Shown one piece after another: positions 8,672 through 17,792 of a stretch of 64,000 nucleotides of DNA. How positions within the stretch are numbered: position 1 is the stretch's first letter; every line of letters starts with the position of its first letter. Where the stretch lies: positions 81,191 through 145,190 of the forward strand of contig CAJUQP010000005.1 in assembly GCA_910588245.1 (NCBI GenBank). Reading direction: 5' to 3'. The position numbers were made by a program, and so were the translations under genes. Source of the DNA: an uncultured Muribaculaceae bacterium. GTDB taxonomy: Bacteria > Bacteroidota > Bacteroidia > Bacteroidales > Muribaculaceae. A model generated the notes under the pieces. That model was not told where the DNA came from. It searched no databases and was given only the letters and a program-made list of their open reading frames with translations.

Positions 8672-10204
8672 TCAGATGTTTTTTTCTCGATTGATGATTG
8701 AACGGATAGCCCGGCCGCAATATGCGGCGATGTCGGAGGCCACCATGCCACACTCGCCATACTCTGCCGCGGCCATGTCGCCCGCCAGTCCGTGGACGAA
8801 GACGCCGATCGTCGCGGCATACTCCGGGCGGTAGCCCTGGGCCAGGAAAGCGGCGATGACCCCCGTGAGCACATCGCCCGATCCGGCCGTGGCCATACCG
8901 GGATTGCCCGTGGAGTTGAAGTAGACACGCAGCGGGTTAGGGCGCACGGTGGCCGTGTAGTGCCCTTTGAGCACTATGATGATATTGTAGTATTTAGCCA
9001 TGTCGATCGCCTTCTTCAGACGTTCCTCCGAATTGGGGTGCTTTCCGAAAAGGCGGTCGAACTCACCAACATGGGGTGTGATGATGGTATGCGGGGGAAG
9101 GAGCTCGAGCAGCGACGGCCGACGGGCTATGCAGTTGAGGGCGTCGGCATCGAGCAGCAACGATGCCTTGCAGTTTTTCAACAGACTCTCGAGGGCATCG
9201 ATGGTGCGGTCGTTGGTGCCAATGCCCGGACCGACCACCACCGTCTTATGGCCATGGTGAATGGTCATGTCGGAGATGAAATTGTCGTCGCGGTCAGGTT
9301 CGAACATCGCCTCCGGCACAGCCGTCTGAAGCACGGGCATACCGGCCTTGGCACTATGTACGGTGACGAGTCCGGCGCCACTCTTCAGACATGCCCTGGC
9401 CGACATGATCGCAGCACCGAACATGCCGGTGCTTCCGGCCATGATGAGCACAGAGCCGAAATCGCGCTTTCCGGCAAAGAGAGGACGCTTATGCAGCAGC
9501 GGGCGCACGCTCGACGCCTCCACGAGCATATAATCTGACGGCGTCTCCTTCATCTTGGCGGCGTCGAGATCGATGTCGAGTATCTTCCAGTCGCCGATCA
9601 CCTCCGAGTTCTCCTTGAAGAAGAACGACAGACGGGGAGTCTGGAAAGCCAGTGTCAGGTCGGCGTGGATCATGTCGCGCTGTATCACATTCTCGTTCCA
9701 CTCCCCGAAAAGGCCCGAGGGGATGTCGATCGATATGACGTAGGCACCCGACTCATTGATAAACCTTGCGAGCATCACAAAGCCACCCTGGAGGGGCTGG
9801 CGCAATCCGGAGCCGAAAAGGCCGTCGACCACGACATCGTTCTCGCTCAGATATGGAGGGGAGAAATCGTGCTTCACCTCGGTGAAGTCGATTCCATCCA
9901 TGGTGATGAGTTTCTTGCGCTCCTCGTCGCAGTCGTGGCTGAGCTTGCCCACGACATTGAAAAGGAACACCTCCACCTTGCGGTAGCCCTGCTCAAAAAG
10001 CATGCGTGCCACGGCAAGGGCATCTCCGCCATTGTTACCGGGGCCGGCCACCACGACTATGCGCTGGCTGGGCAGGAAACGGGAGATTATCTCGCAGCAC
10101 AAGGCCCCCGCGGCTCTCTCCATCAAGTCGATGGAATTTATGTTCTGAGCCTCGCAGGTGGCATTGTCGATCTCTCTTATAACGTTAGAAGCAAATATTT
10201 TCAT
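8672..10204 (-). CDS. nnr: Bifunctional NAD(P)H-hydrate epimerase / ADP-dependent dehydratase
   Basis: A 510-residue repair enzyme that restores damaged NAD(P)H hydrates. The N-terminal YjeF/NnrE half (1-215) has the nucleotide loop GPGNNGGDALAVAR (about 53-66). The C-terminal NnrD half (about 230-505) has the ribokinase-like motifs VLIMAGSTGMFGAA, VVGPGIGT, LLLDADALN, TPHVGEFDRL and the catalytic NPGMATAGSGDVLTGV. Length is typical of the fused bacterial form. It is the first gene of the nnr-DUF4831-xseA-xseB operon and has a good promoter about 70 bp upstream of its start. Confidence 0.96.
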   Translation of the reverse strand: MKIFASNVIREIDNATCEAQNINSIDLMERAAGALCCEIISRFLPSQRIVVVAGPGNNGGDALAVARMLFEQGYRKVEVFLFNVVGKLSHDCDEERKKLITMDGIDFTEVKHDFSPPYLSENDVVVDGLFGSGLRQPLQGGFVMLARFINESGAYVISIDIPSGLFGEWNENVIQRDMIHADLTLAFQTPRLSFFFKENSEVIGDWKILDIDLDAAKMKETPSDYMLVEASSVRPLLHKRPLFAGKRDFGSVLIMAGSTGMFGAAIMSARACLKSGAGLVTVHSAKAGMPVLQTAVPEAMFEPDRDDNFISDMTIHHGHKTVVVGPGIGTNDRTIDALESLLKNCKASLLLDADALNCIARRPSLLELLPPHTIITPHVGEFDRLFGKHPNSEERLKKAIDMAKYYNIIIVLKGHYTATVRPNPLRVYFNSTGNPGMATAGSGDVLTGVIAAFLAQGYRPEYAATIGVFVHGLAGDMAAAEYGECGMVASDIAAYCGRAIRSIINREKNI

Positions 10205-10272
10205 AATCCATTAGCACAGGAGCGAGGAGACAGGGAATCCGATCACAGACACAAGTCACTCCTAATAAAATG

Positions 10273-10304
10273 CAAAATTAGCCAACCGCCACCAATTCTG
10301 CAAA
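10273..10304 (-). promoter_or_regulatory. Promoter for nnr operon
   Basis: On the minus strand TTTG (10304-10301) is followed after 20 bp by TAATTTTG (10280-10273), matching the Bacteroidetes primary sigma consensus. It lies about 70 bp upstream of the nnr start and points into the operon. Confidence 0.7.
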
Positions 10305-10405
10305 TCCGCGGAGCGTTTTTAACCATGAAACTTTCCATGACACTTTCCCGGCGACGACATGAACGGGGATAAATGAAAAATTTCTTTAATTAATCGGCGT
10401 TTGAT

Positions 10406-10436
10406 TTTGACAGCACAATCATTTTTTGTATTTTTG
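10406..10436 (+). promoter_or_regulatory. Promoter for fructose-bisphosphate aldolase
   Basis: TTTG (10406-10409), 19 bp, then TATTTTTG (10429-10436), a near-ideal Bacteroidetes promoter. Transcription would start close to 10443, leaving a leader of about 30 bases before the ATG at 10476. Confidence 0.75.
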
Positions 10437-10475
10437 CATCAAATTGCGCTTTGCGCGTAAAAGTTTAGACAAATC

Positions 10476-11474
10476 ATGGTAGATTACAAATCTCTTGGCC
10501 TTGTAAACACTAAAGAGATGTTTGCAAAGGCAGTGCATGGCGGTTATGCCATCCCCGCATTCAACTTCAACAACATGGAGCAGCTCCAGGCCATCATCAA
10601 GGCCGCTGCCGAGACCAAATCTCCGGTCATCCTCCAGGTGTCGAAAGGCGCCCGCAACTACGCCAACCCCATCCTTCTCCGCTACATGGCACAGGGTGCC
10701 GTGGCTTATGCGAAGTCTCTCGGTTGGGAGCAGCCCCAGATTGTGCTCCACCTCGACCATGGTGATTCATTCGAGCTCTGCAAGGATTGCATCGACAACG
10801 GTTTCTCTTCCGTTATGATCGACGGCAGCCACCTCCCCTATGAGGAGAACGTAGCCCTGACAAAGAAAGTGGTTGACTACGCTCATCAGTATGACGTGAC
10901 CGTAGAGGGTGAGCTCGGCGTTCTCGCCGGCGTTGAGGACGAGGTAAGCTCCGACCACCACACCTACACCGACCCCGAGGAGGTGATCGACTTCGTAAAC
11001 CGCACAGGTTGCGACAGCCTCGCGATCTCAATCGGCACATCTCACGGTGCATACAAGTTCACTCCCGAGCAGTGCACACGCGACCCGAAGACCGGCCGTC
11101 TCGTGCCCCCGCCCCTCGCATTCGACGTGCTTGAGAAGGTTGAGGCCAAGCTTCCCGACTTCCCCATCGTGCTCCACGGATCATCTTCCGTTCCCCAGGA
11201 GTATGTCGACATCATCAACGAGAATGGCGGCAAGCTTCCTGACGCTATCGGCATCCCCGAGGAGGAGCTCCGCAAGGCAGCCAAGATGGACGTATGCAAG
11301 ATCAACATCGACTCCGACAGCCGTCTTGCCATGACCGCAGCCGTGCGCAAGGTGCTCAACGAGAAGCCCGGAGAGTTCGATCCCCGCAAATATCTCGGCC
11401 CGGCCCGCGACGAGATGGAGAAGCTCTACAAGCACAAGATCCTCAACGTGCTCGGCTCCGACGGCAAAGCATAA
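10476..11474 (+). CDS. fba: Class II fructose-bisphosphate aldolase
   Basis: A 332-residue zinc-dependent aldolase that interconverts fructose-1,6-bisphosphate with dihydroxyacetone phosphate and glyceraldehyde-3-phosphate in glycolysis and gluconeogenesis. Family hallmarks include AIPAFNFNNMEQ near the start, the zinc-binding HLDHGDS (about 91-97), the VMIDGSHLPYEEN segment, VEGELG near residue 147, and VLHGSSSVP (about 235). Length is normal. It is a single-gene unit with its own strong promoter and a 19-bp terminator stem. A class III fructose-1,6-bisphosphatase for the opposing step is encoded 31 kb away at 41788. Confidence 0.97.
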   Translation: MVDYKSLGLVNTKEMFAKAVHGGYAIPAFNFNNMEQLQAIIKAAAETKSPVILQVSKGARNYANPILLRYMAQGAVAYAKSLGWEQPQIVLHLDHGDSFELCKDCIDNGFSSVMIDGSHLPYEENVALTKKVVDYAHQYDVTVEGELGVLAGVEDEVSSDHHTYTDPEEVIDFVNRTGCDSLAISIGTSHGAYKFTPEQCTRDPKTGRLVPPPLAFDVLEKVEAKLPDFPIVLHGSSSVPQEYVDIINENGGKLPDAIGIPEEELRKAAKMDVCKINIDSDSRLAMTAAVRKVLNEKPGEFDPRKYLGPARDEMEKLYKHKILNVLGSDGKA

Positions 11475-11500
11475 CACTCAGACTCAACACAAACAATCAA

Positions 11501-11542
11501 CAATAAAGTCCCGTACCGCTCCGGCGGTACGGGACTTTATTG
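11501..11542. terminator. Bidirectional terminator
   Basis: A perfect 19-bp stem with a TCCG loop; the arms end CAATAAAG / CTTTATTG, giving T-rich tracts on both strands. It separates fba from the converging glycosyltransferase fragment whose stop is at 11553. Confidence 0.93.
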
Positions 11543-11552
11543 TTTGGTCATA

Positions 11553-12110
11553 CTATCCGCGATCCCGGGGAAGAACTGTATCGATCAATGACTCATATAT
11601 CTCAATCACCTCCCGGATATCGAATCTCATCTCGGCTTTCATGCGGCTATGCCGACCCATTTCAATACGCTCATCTTCTGAAAGCGCCATAAACTTTTCG
11701 ATCGCCATGACAAGAGAAACCGCATTGCGCGCCTCACATAAAAAACCATTGACCCCATCATCGACAGTCTCCCTGCAACCAGCCACGTCAGACACTATCA
11801 CCGGTTTTCCCATGGCAAGCGCTTCCATCAAAACCCTCGACATCCCTTCATGATATGAGGGGAGAACTATACAATCGGCACGACGCATCACGTCTCTGAC
11901 ATCATTCTTGTATCCAAGGAAATTTATCAAACCAGCATCATGAAGTCTTTGCACCTCCGATTCTGAGACAGAATGCACATAATCCTTGTCAATATTTCCA
12001 AGCCACTGAAACTCTACTCCGGAATATCTTTTTTTAATGATTCCCGAAGCCTCCGCAAGTTCGCCGAAGCCTTTATCGTATAAAACCCTTGAGACTGTAA
12101 GGAAAATCAT
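11553..12110 (-). CDS. Glycosyltransferase family 4, C-terminal half (frameshifted gene)
   Basis: 185 residues making up the sugar-nucleotide-binding half of a GT4 enzyme: MIFLTVSRVLYDKGF at the start, then LPSYHEGMSRVLMEALA (about 95-111), PVIVSDVAGCRETV, and a C-terminal helix. It lacks an acceptor domain. The gene just upstream (12118-12654) supplies exactly that domain, and the two frames abut. Removing one A from the AAA at the junction would join them as ...IQYF-NESD-MIFLTVSR in one 366-residue GT4. So this is one gene broken by a single-base insertion, or a sequencing error. If real, it may be a pseudogene or a phase-variable gene of the polysaccharide locus. Confidence 0.8.
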   Translation of the reverse strand: MIFLTVSRVLYDKGFGELAEASGIIKKRYSGVEFQWLGNIDKDYVHSVSESEVQRLHDAGLINFLGYKNDVRDVMRRADCIVLPSYHEGMSRVLMEALAMGKPVIVSDVAGCRETVDDGVNGFLCEARNAVSLVMAIEKFMALSEDERIEMGRHSRMKAEMRFDIREVIEIYESLIDTVLPRDRG

Positions 12111-12117
12111 GTCGCTT

Positions 12118-12654
12118 TCATTTGAAATACTGAATATCTATCCCCTCCCCGCCATTCAGAAGGATAAGTCGATCGGGATCAGCTATATGACGTTCGATCA
12201 CGATACGTCGGTTTTCATCATTGAGCACAAGTATACGGCAAGGGAAGCGCATGGCAAACCTATAAAGGGTTCTGGCAATGATACTCCGGAGATCCGAATG
12301 GTAAAAAGCATAGCCTAAACCTGTGATTACCGATATCGACTTTATGGAATTAAGTCTGGCAGCAAGGCTACCGTAAATATTAGGTTTTATAGTGTAATGG
12401 AACACTAAATCAGGCGATTCCTCTTTATATACGCGGCTTAAAAATCTAAAATAACTGAAATCCTTCATGGGATTCATGCCACTACGTTTTAACTCGGGAG
12501 CATAATGACGTATCTTTCCAGTAAACGGAATCTCTATTTCCGACCCGGGCGCGACGAGCACCACCTCACAACCCTTTGCAAGGAAATGCCTTATCACCTC
12601 ACCTCTGAAATTGATCAGTTGCTTGAGTGAATTATCGCAGAAAAGCAGTTTCAT
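12118..12654 (-). CDS. Glycosyltransferase family 4, N-terminal half (frameshifted gene)
   Basis: 178 residues forming the acceptor-binding Rossmann domain of a GT4: starts MKLLFCDNSLKQLINFR, has LVAPGSEIEIPFTG, VFHYTIKPNIYGSLAAR (about 95-111) and VITGLGYAF, and ends in LNGGEGIDIQYFK. Intact enzymes continue from this point into the donor-binding domain, which is encoded in another frame from 12110. The start codon is natural, so transcription and translation begin here and would stop early. It belongs to the exopolysaccharide gene group and lies about 110 bp downstream of the GT2 gene on the same strand. Confidence 0.8.
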   Translation of the reverse strand: MKLLFCDNSLKQLINFRGEVIRHFLAKGCEVVLVAPGSEIEIPFTGKIRHYAPELKRSGMNPMKDFSYFRFLSRVYKEESPDLVFHYTIKPNIYGSLAARLNSIKSISVITGLGYAFYHSDLRSIIARTLYRFAMRFPCRILVLNDENRRIVIERHIADPDRLILLNGGEGIDIQYFK

Positions 12655-12761
12655 AAATCCTTTTACATGCAGAATCCATTTACCCGTGCGTCGACCGTCA
12701 TGAATAAAGCATTATCAAGCATCCGCCGGAGGATTGACCGCATTAATAATGACGAATCGTT

Positions 12762-13823
12762 TCAAGATTTATTGTGTCCTACAAGGTCTGTCATCCGCCA
12801 TACTACATATCGTATCGTCTTAATTAGGGAATACCCCAAATCATTAAAAAAACCCAATACGAAGGCGGCACTGGCATTTCCGGACAATGCAAGCCTGAGA
12901 TGCATTCTCTCCAGGAAATTATGCTTTATATTGAGATCCACGCTCCCGAGATAGGCGCCATAATTGTGTTGGAAATCCTTGGCAGAGACACTGCCTGACT
13001 TCAATAATCTATAAAGCAGCTCAATTATCTTTGACCGTATTCCAATGATTATATCGTCAGTCATTCCGAGGGCAAGATTTTCAAAAAAGGGGATCAGAAT
13101 TCCACACTGATTTCCCAGGAAACTACTCTGTGTCGCCACCAAGGATCCTGATCGTATCCGATAGTGATACAAACCCTCAGATATGGCATATACAGAAGGC
13201 TTCTTCATCAGGATCTGAAACAATGCCACAATATCTTCCCAGAAAAACAAGCCATCAGGGAAAACGACATCCTTCCAGAGCCTACGCCTCATAAGTTTAT
13301 TACATACGGATCCATGCATTACAGGGAATCTGGCCTGAGCCACCGAAAGAAACAGATCTTTCCAGAATATAACGCCATCGCCCTGTGGGCTGATTCCTGG
13401 CAGTACCCTTTCACCAAATACTTTAAAGCCACAAACCACAATATCAACATCGTTAACGTAGGCTGCCTCAAGCATCCTGGGATATGCATCATACTCTACA
13501 ACATCGTCAGAATCACAGAAAATAATCCATTCTCCCCGGGCCAGCGACACACCTTCAGCCCGAGTACGTGCCAATCCCAGATTATTATCATGCCTGATAC
13601 TCCGAACCACCATACCCTCACGTACGGGATTATGAGCAAGGAAATCAGATATGACACCTCTGCTCCCGTCGGTTGAGCAATCATCTATCAGAATCAGCTC
13701 CATGCAGCGTACCCTTTGCGAAAAGAGCGAAGCAAGTGTTTCCTTTAAATAAGGAGCACTGTTATAGACGGCTACTATCACCGTCAGTTCCGGATTTCCA
13801 GCATATGATTCCTGCGATTCCAT
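12762..13823 (-). CDS. Glycosyltransferase family 2
   Basis: A 353-residue GT-A-fold transferase. The N-terminus has LTVIVAVYNSAPYLKETL (about 13-30), LILIDDCSTDGS (about 44-55) and the metal-binding FCDSDD (about 103-108), all typical of family GT2 enzymes that add sugars to lipid-linked oligosaccharides. The last ~100 residues are hydrophobic or amphipathic (LALSGNASAAFVLGFF), suggesting membrane association. It is on the minus strand, shares a promoter region with the divergent plus-strand GT4 at 13930, and precedes the broken GT4. Donor and acceptor cannot be told from sequence. Confidence 0.88.
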   Translation of the reverse strand: MESQESYAGNPELTVIVAVYNSAPYLKETLASLFSQRVRCMELILIDDCSTDGSRGVISDFLAHNPVREGMVVRSIRHDNNLGLARTRAEGVSLARGEWIIFCDSDDVVEYDAYPRMLEAAYVNDVDIVVCGFKVFGERVLPGISPQGDGVIFWKDLFLSVAQARFPVMHGSVCNKLMRRRLWKDVVFPDGLFFWEDIVALFQILMKKPSVYAISEGLYHYRIRSGSLVATQSSFLGNQCGILIPFFENLALGMTDDIIIGIRSKIIELLYRLLKSGSVSAKDFQHNYGAYLGSVDLNIKHNFLERMHLRLALSGNASAAFVLGFFNDLGYSLIKTIRYVVWRMTDLVGHNKS

Positions 13824-13871
13824 TATATTCCGGCCAGCAAGTATAATCAGGCTTACTGCATTTAGTTAACG

Positions 13872-13904
13872 TTGCCGATATTCAAAAATTTTATATTATT
13901 TTTG
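13872..13904 (+). promoter_or_regulatory. Promoter for plus-strand GT4
   Basis: TTG at 13872-13874 and TATTTTTG at 13897-13904, separated by 22 bp, lie 25 bp before the ATG at 13930. The -7 element is perfect; the spacing is slightly long. Confidence 0.55.
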
Positions 13905-13929
13905 TGAAATATTTATCGCGCTCACATAT

Positions 13930-15114
13930 ATGAATATCCTGTTCATAGGACACGTACCCATGATACCCACTGCGGGTGGAATAGAGAGAATGACCGTGAT
14001 CATCTCAAAAGAATTGAGAACGAGAGGGCATTTTGTGGCCTTTCTTTCCACCTCGTCCAAATGTAACACCGATTGCGTATCCGGATTTCCACAACTATAT
14101 ATAAACGCAGCGGGGCCAGATGCCGGGAATAAATTTATGAGCATGATAAAAGAATTGGATATTGACATAATAGTCAATCAATTTCCTGATGCCAACACTC
14201 TCGCCCTCCAGAAATATATCCAAGGTGTCGTCAAGTCGATTGCCATGATACACAGCCGTCCATTTCCAATTCTCGGGCTGGAGAGGAAAGCAAAATTACT
14301 CACCATGCCCGGCACGCTAAAAGGTCATATCTTGAAATTGACCGGCATATTGACCCCAGGTTTATATCGCATTTTCATAAACCGTTACTATCGCTCACTT
14401 TATACCCGGGCTGCCGAACTCTCCGACAAGATATGTCTTCTATCCTCGAAATACACCGACAGGTTGCTTAAACATGCTCCTGACATAGACTCCAGGAAAA
14501 TAACTATTGCCAATAATCCCAACACATTCCCCGAGATCCCGGATATTAAGGAATGGAAAGATCGTGAAAAAGTGGTGATATGGGTAGGCCGGCTCATAGA
14601 GCCTCAAAAGAATGTTGTCGGGTTTATCGATGTATGGAATAAATTCCACCAAAACAATCCCGATTGGCAAGCAAAGATTATTGGTGACGGTCCTGCCAGA
14701 AAGGCTGCTGAAGAATACGCCCGAAAAAAACAGGCTTCTGATATCGAGTTTGTCGGCAATATCGTTAATCCGGAAAAATACTATTCCACCGCACGGTTCC
14801 TCTGCATGACCTCTCTTTATGAAGGGTGGCCTATGGTGCTTCCGGAAGCGATGGCTTATGGCTGCATTCCATGCGCGTTTGCCTCTTTCGAAGCCATAGA
14901 GGACATCATTGACAACGGACATTCCGGACTCCTGTCATATAGTTTAGATCCTGCTGATATGGCTGATATGATGTCATCTGCCGCGACAAAGACGGAGGAT
15001 ATGGGTATGATGGCACACAATGCAACCGTAAAAATCGCAGAGTTCTCTCCAGAAAGAATCGCCGGAAAATGGATAATGCTTTTCAATGAATTGTTGTCAC
15101 ACCATGGCTCATAG
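13930..15114 (+). CDS. Glycosyltransferase family 4
   Basis: A 394-residue retaining glycosyltransferase. The N-terminal domain begins MNILFIGHVPMIPTAGGIER, with the glycine-rich acceptor loop. The C-terminal domain starts at VIWVGRLIEPQKN (about 217) and contains SLYEGWPMVLPEAMAYG (about 297-313), the conserved E-x7-E donor-binding motif. It is complete, unlike the split GT4 at 11553-12654. It is the only plus-strand gene in the 11.5-21.8 kb part of the polysaccharide locus. Its 3' end overlaps the stop of the converging EpsG gene by 6 bp, so the two transcripts overlap tail to tail. Confidence 0.92.
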   Translation: MNILFIGHVPMIPTAGGIERMTVIISKELRTRGHFVAFLSTSSKCNTDCVSGFPQLYINAAGPDAGNKFMSMIKELDIDIIVNQFPDANTLALQKYIQGVVKSIAMIHSRPFPILGLERKAKLLTMPGTLKGHILKLTGILTPGLYRIFINRYYRSLYTRAAELSDKICLLSSKYTDRLLKHAPDIDSRKITIANNPNTFPEIPDIKEWKDREKVVIWVGRLIEPQKNVVGFIDVWNKFHQNNPDWQAKIIGDGPARKAAEEYARKKQASDIEFVGNIVNPEKYYSTARFLCMTSLYEGWPMVLPEAMAYGCIPCAFASFEAIEDIIDNGHSGLLSYSLDPADMADMMSSAATKTEDMGMMAHNATVKIAEFSPERIAGKWIMLFNELLSHHGS

Positions 15115-16326
15115 CCGACGGCTATATTGGATAATTTTCTTCCGATCGGGAGATATCTCTTTATCAAACTGATTCGAGTAGGGATAATACATCTGGTAAC
15201 ATTTCAGACTCCCACTCTTATTAAATGGAGCAAGATACAGATCATATACCTGAAGTGAAAAAAGTGGGGTCAATATCATGCACCAGTATACATAATTGAG
15301 ATGAAACCGACGCTTCCCGGAATGCACCACCGTGTAGGCCACACGGGAAATCAATATTATGGAAAAAATCATGAAATAATGATTGTAGCGCAAAAATATA
15401 GAGATACCTATACTCATGCAGACAGCATAAACCTGCAATAGTGAAAGCATTTCCATTTTGCGTTCTCCATCATATGCCGCAGTGATTTTGCCATTCTTAT
15501 GCAACAGATATATGGCAGCCAATGGATAGACGATAAGGCGAAGCAATGTCACAGCCGCACCTTTTACATTAAGTATGTTGGTGCCGAATTCACTTTTAGA
15601 GTAAACCTCGGCCCGCTCTGCCATGGAATCTGTCAGGGCTATCAGTTTTACGAAATCAAAAAGGAAATAGCGTATGCTGAACGACATGGCTATAACAAAA
15701 AACACAATGAGAAGAGTCCTTTTGCCAAACGTAAAAAGACTGCGGACGCCAGGCAACCATAACACCGGCAGTAAAAACAAGACAACGGCCGAGACATGGA
15801 AGAAAAAGGCCACACATGACATAAGATAATAAGGAATCCATTTACCTTTTTTAAAGAATGGCCATGACCACAGGAAAACACATGATGCGATCGCCTCCCT
15901 GAGAACCTCCATGTTAAGCATGAAATAGAGGAAAAAACAATAAAGCAGGCCGGCGAGAAATATATGAGGTGTATTTTTCCATATGAATCGGAATATAGTA
16001 CAATTCACAATCGTCGCAACCACAAATTGTACGAGCATAAACTCCGGTGTCAAAGATTTACATGCGGCAGACAATATGATATATAACGGCGCAAATCTTG
16101 TGTTCTTGAAATCTTCTGCCCTCAGATCCTGAAGTGTAGGCTGCAACCATTTAAATTCGTTTTCATATTTGATTGAGTCTGTTCCCATCTGGTAACGGAA
16201 TCCGGCCACACAAATCAACACAACCATCAGCGACAACCACCATATAAGCCTGAACCGTGTCACCCCTCTGTAATCATATACATACGAGAGTATGATAAAC
16301 GAAAGTATTATGATAAGGTATATCAT
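15109..16326 (-). CDS. EpsG family polysaccharide polymerase (Wzy-like)
   Basis: A 405-residue integral membrane protein with about ten hydrophobic segments, starting MIYLIIILSFIILSYVYDYR. The early FRYQMGTDSIKYENEF segment is characteristic of EpsG/Wzy proteins, which polymerise undecaprenyl-linked repeat units at the outer face of the inner membrane. It follows the flippase with a 4-bp ATGA overlap, matching the usual Wzx-Wzy pairing. It is the last gene of the minus-strand wza-wzc-cpsB-wzx-wzy operon. Its stop overlaps the end of the convergent GT4 gene. Confidence 0.85.
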   Translation of the reverse strand: MIYLIIILSFIILSYVYDYRGVTRFRLIWWLSLMVVLICVAGFRYQMGTDSIKYENEFKWLQPTLQDLRAEDFKNTRFAPLYIILSAACKSLTPEFMLVQFVVATIVNCTIFRFIWKNTPHIFLAGLLYCFFLYFMLNMEVLREAIASCVFLWSWPFFKKGKWIPYYLMSCVAFFFHVSAVVLFLLPVLWLPGVRSLFTFGKRTLLIVFFVIAMSFSIRYFLFDFVKLIALTDSMAERAEVYSKSEFGTNILNVKGAAVTLLRLIVYPLAAIYLLHKNGKITAAYDGERKMEMLSLLQVYAVCMSIGISIFLRYNHYFMIFSIILISRVAYTVVHSGKRRFHLNYVYWCMILTPLFSLQVYDLYLAPFNKSGSLKCYQMYYPYSNQFDKEISPDRKKIIQYSRRL

Positions 16327-17777
16327 GCCATCAACCCATTATTCCTTTTGAACAACAAATACTTTATCTCGGATAATATATCAGGGGCTATCAGACGGAT
16401 CATCACGATAAATATGACCGCAGACACCCCTGCTCCTATTCCAAGCCGCACCCACCCGTTATTGATAAAACCAATGCAGAAATAGGTAGAGACAGCCATT
16501 ACGGCAGAGACTAAAATCGCCGGGACAATCTCCATAATCTGACGCGACACACTCACCCCGGCCATCCTTCCTCCATAATACATTCCCACTGCAAGATCAA
16601 ACACAGTACGGATAACCTGGCCCCAGCACAATGCCTCAAGCCCGAATGGGAGAGTGACCACAAGCACAGCCACGCCCCAGATTTTCTTGATTATCTCGCA
16701 TCTAAGATAACTGTCCGTGCGCCCTTTCACCTGGAGCAGGCTTAGATTGAGCGTATCAATCGGTATCCACATCACCGACAGTGAAAGGATAGCCAGCAAG
16801 CGGCCCGCATACGCCCATTTCTCTCCTACGAGACAAACCACAATAGGATCAGACAGCGAACAAATTACCGTCATGACAGGAAGCACAATAAACGCAACCA
16901 TTCTTAGAAATCTCAGAAATATGCAACGGAGTCGCTCATCCTCTTCGCGCACCATGCACATGGCGGGATACAACACTCTCTGCAAAACCGCATTCAGATT
17001 ATTTGACGGGAATTCACTGAACTGCGTAGCCCTCGTGTAAAGACCCAGTGATGCTGCCTGAAAGAATTTTCCGATGATCAAAGGGTAAAGATCCTTATAA
17101 ATGGTATGCATGACACCCGCCACCGTAAGATTCACACCGAATCTACCAAAATAGCGCAACGATGCCATGGAAAAGGTGAATGAAGGACGCCATGAAGACA
17201 TCATCCACAACGATATGCAATTAGTCATGGATCTTACGAGCTGACATGCAACTATCGCCCATACTCCGGCGCCTAAATATGCAGCGGCAATCCCAACGAT
17301 ACCGCCGATCACGGCAGATATCATCGTAGCCTTGGCTTGTGTCCTGAAATCCATGGAAGCGGTCATCACAGCTTGCTGCACCATCATCAAGGCGTTGCAA
17401 AGTATGCATAAAGAGAGGATACGTGTCAGAATGACAAGTTCTGTATGGCCATAAAACCTGGCAATGACAGGCGCTGTAAAAAACAACAACACATACATTA
17501 TTCCAGAGATGGCCACATTTACGAAAAAGGCAGTCGAACAATCTGATGCAGTCCTGTCGTTCTTACGTATAAGGGCTTGGGAAACGCCGCCATCAGCAAG
17601 GGCCTGAGCCACATCCATGAAAATAACCAACATACCCACAAGACCGAAATCTTCCTGAGAGAGCAGCCGCGACATAAAAATGATTACAACAAAGGTTACG
17701 GACTGTCCGGAGAAACGCTCCGCCACACTCCATCTCGCCCCTCTCGCCGTCTGTTTCCTAAGTTGCTGACCCTCCAT
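16323..17777 (-). CDS. Lipopolysaccharide/exopolysaccharide flippase (Wzx, WzxC/TuaB type)
   Basis: A 484-residue protein with 12-14 predicted membrane helices. The N-terminus (GARWSVAERFSGQSVTFVV and SRLLSQEDFGLVGM) matches the Polysacc_synt/WzxC group, which move lipid-linked repeat units across the inner membrane. Charged residues are few and confined to loops. It lies 15 bp downstream of the CpsB phosphatase gene and overlaps the EpsG gene by 4 bp. Together with EpsG, Wzc and Wza it forms a complete Wzx/Wzy-dependent export route. Confidence 0.9.
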   Translation of the reverse strand: MEGQQLRKQTARGARWSVAERFSGQSVTFVVIIFMSRLLSQEDFGLVGMLVIFMDVAQALADGGVSQALIRKNDRTASDCSTAFFVNVAISGIMYVLLFFTAPVIARFYGHTELVILTRILSLCILCNALMMVQQAVMTASMDFRTQAKATMISAVIGGIVGIAAAYLGAGVWAIVACQLVRSMTNCISLWMMSSWRPSFTFSMASLRYFGRFGVNLTVAGVMHTIYKDLYPLIIGKFFQAASLGLYTRATQFSEFPSNNLNAVLQRVLYPAMCMVREEDERLRCIFLRFLRMVAFIVLPVMTVICSLSDPIVVCLVGEKWAYAGRLLAILSLSVMWIPIDTLNLSLLQVKGRTDSYLRCEIIKKIWGVAVLVVTLPFGLEALCWGQVIRTVFDLAVGMYYGGRMAGVSVSRQIMEIVPAILVSAVMAVSTYFCIGFINNGWVRLGIGAGVSAVIFIVMIRLIAPDILSEIKYLLFKRNNGLMA

Positions 17778-17792
17778 TACGACTGATTGGAT

